Source: Chloroflexota bacterium
Lineage (GTDB): Bacteria; Chloroflexota; Limnocylindria; QHBO01
Reading direction: 5' to 3'
NCBI GenBank assembly: GCA_029865285.1
Contig: JAOUHE010000087.1
Location: 1-7,174 of the forward strand
DNA length: 7,174 bases
Every line of letters starts with the position of its first letter. The stretch's first letter is position 1. This document shows positions 1 to 6,721 of the stretch, in pieces. A program made the translations under genes and the position numbers. The notes below the pieces were generated by a model. It ran no database searches and was not told where the DNA came from. It was given only the letters and a program-made list of their open reading frames with translations.

Positions 1-245
1 GCTTGGCCGTCGCTGTAGCCAAGCCGTGGATTGGATTCCGGGGTGATCGGTCCCGCTGGCCGCGAGGTGGTCCTGGCGACCCGCGGGACCGGCGGGCGAG
101 ACCAAGCCGTGTTCCGAGTGGTGGCGTCGGCGTCGCCCAGGGCGCTTAAGGCGAGACAAAGCGCGCAGTAAGTGGCGCTCAGCATGCTGTGCCGATGGGC
201 TCGCGTGATGATCCTCGCACGCGCGGTCGGTGGCGCGGAGCGCGC
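1..245. other. Non-coding 5' region with inverted and direct repeats
   Basis: I see no convincing gene here. One frame stays open from base 3 to a TAA at 147-149, but its codons lack the strong third-position GC bias of the real genes nearby and the peptide resembles nothing I know. The stretch holds two perfect inverted repeats (1-7 with 18-24, and 48-56 with 83-91), a 10-base direct repeat CCAAGCCGTG at 19-28 and 102-111, and a 10-base palindrome CAGCATGCTG at 180-189. The palindrome lies 56 bases before the chosen start of the HTH gene and could be its own operator. The repeats could be the terminator of a gene left of the window. Both readings are inference. Confidence 0.4.
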
Positions 246-845
246 ATGAGATCCGAGCTGATCGGCAGCTGGCGTGAGCTGCGCCTGGCGGCCGGCTTGA
301 CGCAGGCAACGGTAGCCCGGGCTTCCGGCATCGCACGTTCCACGTACGCAGACCTCGAGCGTGGTCGCACGGCACAGGTGAACCTGCTGCTGGCCTCGAT
401 CGTGAGCGCCGCGCTGGGCCAAGATCTGTCGGTCAAGCTCTATCCGTTCGGTTCGCCGGTCCGTGACGCCGCGCACCTGCGACTGCTGAGCGAGTTCGTC
501 GCGCGCTTGTCCGCCTTCTGGCGCGTGACGCATGAGGCGCCGCTTCCCATCGAGGGTGACCGTCGCGCCTGGGATCTGCTCCTGAACGGTCCCGCATCCA
601 TCGGCGTAGAGGCTGAGACGAGGCTCGGCGATGTCCAGGCGCTTGAGCGAGCCATCCACCTGAAGCAGCGCGACAGCGGCGTGCGCCGGGTCCTCCTCGT
701 CGTCCGCGGATCAAAGCGTAATCGAATGTTGATCCGCCATCACCTGCCTCACTTGCGGACGGCCTTCCCACTCGGGACGGCAGAAGTGATGCGCGCTCTG
801 CGCGAGGGTCGCGACCCCGGAGCCGATGGATTGGCCGTTCTGTGA
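246..845 (+). CDS. Cro/C1-type HTH regulator with unassigned C-terminal domain
   Basis: This 199-residue protein probably acts in the cytoplasm as a DNA-binding regulator. Residues about 7-40 form a Cro/C1 (XRE) helix-turn-helix: a WRELRLAAGLTQ opening, an ARASGIARSTYADLE recognition region and an ERG ending. Residues about 65-199 form a separate domain containing RAWD (D110), VEAET (E122, E124), Q131, LKQRD (K140) and a hydrophobic strand RRVLLVV. This resembles HTH proteins with a conserved but poorly characterised C-terminal domain that I recall from high-GC bacteria. ATG 246 is preferred because GGAG at 237-240 sits five bases before it and the HTH begins right after it. An in-frame GTG at 189 and ATG at 195 would add up to 19 arginine-rich residues with no Shine-Dalgarno site. 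The gene stands alone, convergent with groEL. The target is unknown; an antitoxin-like role cannot be excluded. Confidence 0.85.
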   Translation: MRSELIGSWRELRLAAGLTQATVARASGIARSTYADLERGRTAQVNLLLASIVSAALGQDLSVKLYPFGSPVRDAAHLRLLSEFVARLSAFWRVTHEAPLPIEGDRRAWDLLLNGPASIGVEAETRLGDVQALERAIHLKQRDSGVRRVLLVVRGSKRNRMLIRHHLPHLRTAFPLGTAEVMRALREGRDPGADGLAVL

Positions 846-1034
846 GATCGGTCCGTGGGACCTCTCTCCGGCGCAGCGCGGCCGGTCAAGCGCAGCCACT
901 GCTCCGGTGCAGCCCTCCGGACTGACCGTCAACGTTACCACGGCATAGCTCGAATTCCGACCCGGGACAGCGCCTTGACAAGATCGTGGACCTCGTGACG
1001 CGCCCGGCCGTCATCCTGAACCACGGCCTGATCC

Positions 1035-1057
1035 GAGTGACGGCCGCGCCGTCACTC
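1035..1057. repeat. Perfect 10-base inverted repeat
   Basis: GAGTGACGGC (1035-1044) and GCCGTCACTC (1048-1057) are exact reverse complements around a three-base CGC loop. No T-run follows on either strand, so it is not a textbook intrinsic terminator. It may be a second transcription barrier between the convergent genes or a protein-binding site. Confidence 0.6.
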
Positions 1058-1126
1058 CGCGCAACGCGCGATGCGCGACGGGCGCGTAGGGTCGGGCGGC
1101 CCATCGGTTCCAGCCCCCTACATGAC

Positions 1127-1158
1127 GCGAGGGCCCCGGCCGAAGCCGGGACCCTCGC
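1127..1158 (-). terminator. Likely groEL transcription terminator hairpin with UUCG loop
   Basis: Two 14-base arms (1127-1140 and 1145-1158) enclose a four-base loop. Read on the - strand, the loop is UUCG closed by C-G, the classic extra-stable tetraloop, and the single non-Watson-Crick position becomes a G-U pair. The hairpin begins 22 bases after the groEL stop. No T-run follows on the - strand, while on the + strand ATTTGTG follows, so it may also stop transcripts arriving from the HTH gene. Confidence 0.7.
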
Positions 1159-1180
1159 ATTTGTGCCTGGGAAGGATCGA

Positions 1181-2809
<1,629 letters not shown>

Positions 2810-2821
2810 GTTGTTGTTCGT

Positions 2822-2827
2822 CCTCCT
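2822..2827 (-). promoter_or_regulatory. groEL Shine-Dalgarno site, long spacing
   Basis: The - strand reads AGGAGG, a full anti-16S match, followed by a 12-base A/C-rich spacer (ACGAACAACAAC) and then the GTG start. The spacing is longer than the usual 5-9 bases and equals that of groES. Confidence 0.75.
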
Positions 2828-2861
2828 GAAAATGCGTCCGCCGGCGTACCGGGGAGATTGG

Positions 2862-3176
2862 CTACTCGATGACGGCCAGGATGTCCTTCTGGGAGAGGAT
2901 CAGCAGATCCTCTTCGTCCAGCTTGAACTCGGTCCCGGCGTACTTCTGAAAGAGGATTCGCTGCCCGACGGAGACGTCGATCGCCTCGCGTGAGCCGTCA
3001 TCCAGGATCCGTCCCGGTCCGACCGACAGGACCGTCCCCTCCTGCGGGCGCTCCTTGACCGTATCCGGCAGGACGATGCCGCTCTTGGTCATCTCCTCGC
3101 GCGGTGCGGGCTTGACGACCAGGCGATCCCCGAGGGGCTTGAGCCGTGACGTCGGCGTGCTGACCTTCTTGGCCAT
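2862..3176 (-). CDS. groES: Co-chaperonin GroES (Hsp10)
   Basis: GroES forms the heptameric lid that caps GroEL and triggers substrate release into the folding chamber. The protein has 104 residues, slightly longer than the usual 95-100 because of an extra N-terminal stretch (MAKKVSTPTS) before the conserved RLKPLGDRLVVKP strand. The mobile loop that contacts GroEL spans about residues 27-43 and contains the hydrophobic GIVLP tripod. GTVLSVGPGR, the roof-loop region and the closing KYAGTEF...EEDLLILSQKDILAVIE are all typical. The ATG at 3176 is chosen from the family N-terminus and an AGGAGG 12 bases upstream. The frame stays open to a GTG at 3269, but that would start inside the CIRCE operator. 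It is first in the operon with groEL. Confidence 0.97.
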   Translation of the reverse strand: MAKKVSTPTSRLKPLGDRLVVKPAPREEMTKSGIVLPDTVKERPQEGTVLSVGPGRILDDGSREAIDVSVGQRILFQKYAGTEFKLDEEDLLILSQKDILAVIE

Positions 3177-3188
3177 GTGTGCGTGATG

Positions 3189-3194
3189 CCTCCT
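3189..3194 (-). promoter_or_regulatory. groES Shine-Dalgarno site, long spacing
   Basis: AGGAGG on the - strand is followed by the 12-base spacer CATCACGCACAC and the ATG. It confirms the start at 3176 against the longer open frame. Confidence 0.75.
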
Positions 3195-3260
3195 AGACCG
3201 ATGATGTGCATGGCTGTGCTCATGGCTCTGGTGTGGGAGTCCTGCCGGCCGATTCGACCG

Positions 3261-3291
3261 CGTTGGCACTCAACCACCGAGAGTGCCAACG
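3261..3291 (-). promoter_or_regulatory. CIRCE operator (HrcA binding site) of groESL
   Basis: The sequence TTGGCACTC-N9-GAGTGCCAA (3263-3271, 3281-3289) matches the CIRCE consensus TTAGCACTC-N9-GAGTGCTAA apart from one symmetric change per arm, and keeps the exact nine-base spacer. A CG on each side extends perfect pairing to 11 bases per arm. It lies directly downstream of the -10 box and covers the expected transcription start, the usual place for HrcA repression that is relieved by heat shock. In the transcript it also forms a 5' hairpin. No hrcA gene is in the window. Confidence 0.95.
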
Positions 3292-3321
3292 ATGCTACCG
3301 CCCCGCCGCCCACGGTGTCAA
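3292..3321 (-). promoter_or_regulatory. Sigma-70-type promoter of groES-groEL
   Basis: On the - strand, a perfect -35 box TTGACA (3321-3316) is followed by an 18-base spacer and a -10 box TAGCAT (3297-3292, four of six consensus bases). The start point should fall near 3285, inside CIRCE, giving an untranslated leader of about 110 bases. The promoter begins 28 bases after the tatD stop, so groESL has its own control even if upstream transcription reads through. Confidence 0.85.
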
Positions 3322-3349
3322 GGCACGCTGCGTGGCACCAGGCTCGATC

Positions 3350-4153
3350 TCAACCGCTGACGAGGACCCGATAGGCTTTCGCCGCTGACGCCGCGATGGC
3401 CTCGGGCGTCGTTCCCCGCAACCGGGCCAGCGCAGCGGCCACGCGCAGCGCGGTGGTGGGCTCGTTCCTGGCTCCCGCGGCGCCGGGCGCCAGCCACGGG
3501 GAATCGGTCTCCACCAGGAACGTGCCGTCCGACAGGGCCGCGGCGGCATCCCGCGGACCGTGGGCCGAACTGAAGCTGACCGGCAGGGCGAACGAGATCA
3601 GGTATCCGGACGCGGCGAGCTCGAGCGCCAACGGCGCGTCGCCGGAGTAGCAGTGCAGCACGCCGCGAACGGCCCGCCCGGGCGGTCCCGGCCACGCCAG
3701 CAGCGCGCTGCGCACGGCATCGTGCGCCTCGCGGTCGTGGACGAGCACTGGAAGGCCGGCGTCGGCCGCCATCGCCAGCTGACGCTCCAGGGCCGCCTCC
3801 TGGGCCGCGCGCGGCGAGTGGTTGCGGAAGAAGTCGAGCCCGATCTCCCCCACCGCCACGACCCGCGGGTGCGCCGCCAGCGTTGCGAGCTCTGCCCAGT
3901 CGGCCGCGTCCGGTCTGTCGGCGAAGTGAGGGTGAATGCCGACCGCGGCATCGATCAGATCCGGGTACGCCTCCGCCAGCGCGACGGCCGCATGGGACGA
4001 CGCGAGGTCGTAGCCCGGCACCAGGATGCGGGTCAGGCCGGCCGCTCTCGCTCGCTCGATCACCGCCTCACGGTCTGCGTCGAAGGCGCCGTCCTGGAGG
4101 TGGCAGTGTGAATCGACCAGGCCGGAGAGTCGTGCCGGGATGCCGCGGCTCAG
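3350..4153 (-). CDS. tatD: TatD-family metal-dependent hydrolase, probable CTG start
   Basis: TatD proteins are metal-dependent hydrolases of the amidohydrolase TIM-barrel group, with deoxyribonuclease activity shown for several members. Visible family motifs, numbered from CTG 4153, are VDSHCHL with the HxH ligands (H16, H18), GIHPH (72-76), VGEIGLDFF (E103), PVLVHDRE (H139), LHCYSG (H167), ETDSPWL (D217) and RNEP (229-232). The usual Asn of the C-terminal helix (TxxN.xRLF) is absent; the sequence reads AAKAYRVL. The first ordinary start, GTG 4063, would cut off the HxH motif, so translation must begin earlier. No in-frame ATG, GTG or TTG exists in the roughly 140 bases above it that I translated. 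CTG at 4153, overlapping the metG TGA as CTGA with AAGGGG upstream, or CTG at 4120 giving an MVDSHCHL start, are the candidates. Probable length is 267 or 256 residues, co-transcribed with metG. Confidence 0.9.
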   Translation of the reverse strand: MSRGIPARLSGLVDSHCHLQDGAFDADREAVIERARAAGLTRILVPGYDLASSHAAVALAEAYPDLIDAAVGIHPHFADRPDAADWAELATLAAHPRVVAVGEIGLDFFRNHSPRAAQEAALERQLAMAADAGLPVLVHDREAHDAVRSALLAWPGPPGRAVRGVLHCYSGDAPLALELAASGYLISFALPVSFSSAHGPRDAAAALSDGTFLVETDSPWLAPGAAGARNEPTTALRVAAALARLRGTTPEAIAASAAKAYRVLVSG

Positions 4154-5742
4154 GGCACGGCCCCTTCGGTTCCCTCGGCGGCCTCGTCGTCTGGCAGTTC
4201 CACGCGGGGGAAGAGCGGGACCGGCGCGCCGGTGTGCCAGCCGCCGGGCACGGCGCCCCAGGCCAGCAGAGTGTCGAATCCGGGGCCGCCGGCGCCACGC
4301 TCGTCATACGGGGCCGGCACGCCGAGCTGGTCGTGGAGGCGCCGTGCCGCCGCCGGCGTGAACGGGGCCATCAGGTGACCGAGGATGCGGCACGCCTCGG
4401 ACATCACCGCGAGCACCTGTGCGGTTCGCTCTGCCTTTCCGGCCTTGTGCAGCGACCACGGGGCCTGTGACTCGGCGAATCCGTTCGTGCTGCGGGTCAG
4501 TTCGATCACGGCACGGAGCGCTTCATCGAGGTGCTGCCGCTCCATCGCAGCGCGATACGACGCCACGGCAGCCTCTGCCGCCGCCCGCAGCTCCGCGTCG
4601 GCGAGGGCAGGCTCTTCGCTCGGCGAGGGCAGCGCCCCGCCGAGGTAGCGCCCGCTCATGCTCACCGCCCGGTTGACCAGGTTCCCCAGGTCGTTGGCCA
4701 GGTCCGCGTTGTAGCGACGGACGAGGCCCTCAAAGGTTATGTCGCCATCGCGGTCGAACGGGATCTCGCGCAGGACGAGGTAGCGGATGCCATCCACGCC
4801 GAACAGGCGCACCGCCTCGTCAGGGTCGAGGACGTTGCCGCGCGTCTTGGACATCTTCTCGCCGCGCAACAGCATGAACCCGTGGGCGAAGACCTGGCGC
4901 GGCAGCTCCAGGCCGGCGCTCATCAGCATCGCCGGCCAGTAGAGGCAGTGGAAGCGGGTGATGTTCTTGCCGATGACGTGCAGGTCGGCCGGCCAGAAGC
5001 GGGCGAACGCCTCGGGATCGTCGGGGAAGCCGGCGCCGGTGACGTAGTTGGTGAGCGCGTCGAACCAGACGTAGATGCGGTGCGCGTCATCGCCCGGGAA
5101 GGGGATTCCCCAGCTGCCGCCTGCGCGGGAGACGGAGAAATCGGTCAGGCCGTCCCGCAGCCAGCCGAGCACCTCGTTGCGGAAATGCTCGGGCTCGCAG
5201 AAGGACGGATTCGCGGCGTACAGCTCCTCCAGCGCCGCCTGGTACCGCGACAGGCGGAAGAAGTAGTTCTCCTCCTCCAGCCATTGCAGCTCCAGCGTCG
5301 GGTGGTCGGGACAGCGCCGATCCACGATCTGCGCATCGGTCTTGAACTCGTTGTCGCCCGTGCAGTACCAGCCGGCGTAGGTGCCCTTGTAGATGTCGCC
5401 GTTGGCCTGTGCGCGGCGGACCATCTCGGCCGATGCGCGGAGGTGATCGGCGTCGGTGGTGCGGATGAAGCGGTCGTAACTGATCGAGAACCGATCGAAT
5501 GCGCTGCGCCAGGCGGCCGCCCACTCGTTCACCATGGCGCGCGGCTCCACGCCGCGCTCGGTGGCCAGTCGCTCGACCTGGGCGGAGTGCTCGTCCATGC
5601 CGGTCAGGAACCGGGTCTCCTGCCCCGACAGCCGGTGGTAGCGCGCGATCGCATCGGCACCGATCGCCTCAAAGAGCGAGTGAAGCGGCGGAGCCGGGCT
5701 CGGATAGAAGATCGCGGTGGTCAGGTAGTAGCGGTCGCGCAT
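4150..5742 (-). CDS. metG: Methionyl-tRNA synthetase with degenerate HIGH motif
   Basis: MetRS charges tRNA-Met with methionine using ATP. The 530-residue protein has the class I catalytic domain (about 1-340) and the helical anticodon-binding domain (about 345-475), and lacks the C-terminal Trbp111-like tRNA-binding domain, as in the short MetRS form. Supporting motifs are YYLTTAIFYP, GADAIARYHR, FLTGMDEH (46-52), the connective peptide GDIYKGTYAGWYC, EENYFFRLSRY (157-167), VWFDALTNY, IGKNITRFHC, the KMSKT loop (296-300) followed by GNVLDP, and APW with W429 for anticodon reading. The HIGH position (19-22) reads PLHS. Of the metal-knuckle ligands, C127 and CPDH (C144, H147) remain, while the second Cys of the first pair is Asp130. 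The ATG at 5742 fits the family N-terminus; no Shine-Dalgarno site is present. It overlaps tatD. Confidence 0.95.
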   Translation of the reverse strand: MRDRYYLTTAIFYPSPAPPLHSLFEAIGADAIARYHRLSGQETRFLTGMDEHSAQVERLATERGVEPRAMVNEWAAAWRSAFDRFSISYDRFIRTTDADHLRASAEMVRRAQANGDIYKGTYAGWYCTGDNEFKTDAQIVDRRCPDHPTLELQWLEEENYFFRLSRYQAALEELYAANPSFCEPEHFRNEVLGWLRDGLTDFSVSRAGGSWGIPFPGDDAHRIYVWFDALTNYVTGAGFPDDPEAFARFWPADLHVIGKNITRFHCLYWPAMLMSAGLELPRQVFAHGFMLLRGEKMSKTRGNVLDPDEAVRLFGVDGIRYLVLREIPFDRDGDITFEGLVRRYNADLANDLGNLVNRAVSMSGRYLGGALPSPSEEPALADAELRAAAEAAVASYRAAMERQHLDEALRAVIELTRSTNGFAESQAPWSLHKAGKAERTAQVLAVMSEACRILGHLMAPFTPAAARRLHDQLGVPAPYDERGAGGPGFDTLLAWGAVPGGWHTGAPVPLFPRVELPDDEAAEGTEGAVP

Positions 5743-5800
5743 GGTGGGCGCGATTGTAGCGTCGGCCGAGTGGCGGGCCCGTGCGGTACCCTGCTCGACG
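5743..5800. promoter_or_regulatory. Divergent promoter region, metG / ferredoxin reductase
   Basis: This 58-base spacer must hold the starts of both divergent genes. Neither start has a purine-rich Shine-Dalgarno sequence. Toward metG, TACAAT (5758-5753, five of six consensus) lies ten bases before the ATG. Toward the reductase, TACCCT (5787-5792) lies eight bases before its ATG. Both placements would give leaderless or nearly leaderless transcripts. No good -35 box is visible for either, so promoter assignment is tentative. Confidence 0.45.
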
Positions 5801-6604
5801 ATGAGCGGACATCACGTCGACGAGCGCGAGATCAGCCTCGAGTCGGACGTCTACAACGCCCGGCTGGTGCGTCGCGTGGACGAGAGCGATGAGCTCGGCT
5901 ACTTCTGGGTCAAATTCGACGGCGAGCCGACCCCGTTCGAGCCGGGCCAGTACATGACCATCGGCGTGTATGCCGACGGCAAGCTCGTGCAGCGACCGTA
6001 CTCGGTGGCTTCGGCTCCCCACGACGCGGGAACCGATGGCTACGAGTTCTACGTGCGCCTCGTCCCGGTCCCGCGCTTCACGACGCTCCTGTGGCGTCTG
6101 CCGGTGGGCCACGGGATGCGGATGATCGGTCCCAAGGGGAAGTTCATCCTGGAGCCCGATGACGAGCGAAACCACCTGTTCGTCTCGACCGGCACCGGCA
6201 TCGCGCCGTTCATCTCCATGATTCGCCAGACGATGGCCGAGGGCCGGCCGCGCAAGACGGTGATGCTCCACGCCTGTTCGTTCGCCGATGAGCTCGGCTA
6301 CCGGGAGATCCTGGAGGGCTGGGAGCGCGACGGCACCTACCCACTCCAGTACGTGCCGACCGTCTCGCGCCCGACCGACCCCCGCAACGCCGGCTGGACC
6401 GGGCGGGTCGGGCGCGCCGAGGCGGTCGTCGGCGCCGTCTGCAAGGACCTCGGCCTGCGGCCGGATCGGACGGTGGTCTACATCTGCGGCAACCCGGAGA
6501 TGATCCTCAACGTGGAGCGCGACCTGATGGACCGTGGCTTCCCCGAATTCCACGTCAAGAAGGAGCTCTACTGGCCGAAGGGCAAGCCGAGCGTGCCAGC
6601 ATGA
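5801..6604 (+). CDS. fpr: Ferredoxin--NADP(+) reductase (Fpr type)
   Basis: This soluble FAD flavoprotein exchanges electrons between ferredoxin or flavodoxin and NADP(H). The 267 residues fit the bacterial Fpr type. The FAD-binding barrel shows PGQYMTIGV (48-56) and RPYSVAS (65-71). The NADP domain shows VSTGTGIAPFISMIR (128-142), VSRPTD and WTGRVG (199-204), and YICGNPEMI (227-235). The C-terminus FHVKKELYWPKGKPSVPA carries the aromatic residue that in this family stacks near the flavin. The ATG at 5801 is chosen because family similarity begins there. The frame remains open to an ATG at 5741, but that would overlap the metG start and add 20 dissimilar residues. There is no Shine-Dalgarno site, so leaderless translation is possible. 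It is divergent from metG and upstream of a second flavin-domain gene in the same direction, which suggests a ferredoxin/NAD(P)H redox locus. Confidence 0.93.
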   Translation: MSGHHVDEREISLESDVYNARLVRRVDESDELGYFWVKFDGEPTPFEPGQYMTIGVYADGKLVQRPYSVASAPHDAGTDGYEFYVRLVPVPRFTTLLWRLPVGHGMRMIGPKGKFILEPDDERNHLFVSTGTGIAPFISMIRQTMAEGRPRKTVMLHACSFADELGYREILEGWERDGTYPLQYVPTVSRPTDPRNAGWTGRVGRAEAVVGAVCKDLGLRPDRTVVYICGNPEMILNVERDLMDRGFPEFHVKKELYWPKGKPSVPA

Positions 6605-6721
6605 GTCGGCGGACCCTCGGCGAGCGTGACCTTCGGCCCCCCCAAAACGTGCGCATCGGTGTATGGAAGTGACGCACCGGCGGCCTCATGATCTGGGTGA
6701 AGCCATACGCACTGGTGTTGC
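6605..6721 (+). other. Intergenic leader upstream of NfnA-like gene
   Basis: This 117-base gap separates the two flavoprotein genes. It contains a six-base perfect inverted repeat GTATGG (6661-6666) / CCATAC (6703-6708), extended to eight bases with a wobble pair. It also has an open stretch of 17 codons from ATG 6688 that overlaps the next gene's start in another frame and ends at TAA 6739-6741. No T-run terminator or clear promoter is seen. Confidence 0.35.

Larger units (their letters stand above)
846..1180. other. Convergent intergenic spacer between HTH gene and groEL
   Basis: This 335-base spacer lies between the ends of two convergent genes. No frame in it looks coding; frames that stay open into 1181-2872 are the antisense of groEL. 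It contains a short hairpin GGTCC-GTG-GGACC at 850-862 just after the HTH stop, a perfect 10-base inverted repeat at 1035-1057 and the strong hairpin at 1127-1158. A TTGACA hexamer at 975-980 has no credible -10 partner downstream. I see no tRNA or other recognisable RNA. Confidence 0.6.

Noticed and set aside
3..149. An open frame that could be the tail of an upstream protein
   Set aside because: It lacks the third-position GC bias of the real genes, is rich in Arg/Gly/Pro as expected from random GC-rich sequence, and overlaps inverted repeats.
975..980. TTGACA hexamer as a -35 promoter box on the + strand
   Set aside because: No -10-like hexamer occurs 16-19 bases downstream and no + strand gene follows it.
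3177..3269. A His-rich N-terminal extension of GroES (contains SHEHSHAHH), suggesting metal binding as in some bacterial GroES
   Set aside because: It would start at a GTG inside the CIRCE operator with no Shine-Dalgarno site, while AGGAGG and the conserved MAKK start lie downstream. The His codons fall in the untranslated leader.
3322..3349. A terminator between tatD and the groES promoter
   Set aside because: Only a four-base-pair stem (CACG/CGTG on the - strand) can be drawn, with no T-run, so termination there is unsupported.
4531..5892. A 453-codon open frame on the + strand over metG
   Set aside because: It mirrors the metG coding sequence and crosses the divergent promoter region; its composition is that of a reverse-frame shadow.
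5669..6553. A 294-codon open frame on the - strand over the ferredoxin reductase
   Set aside because: It is antisense to a clear flavoprotein gene and runs into the metG start; no recognisable domain.
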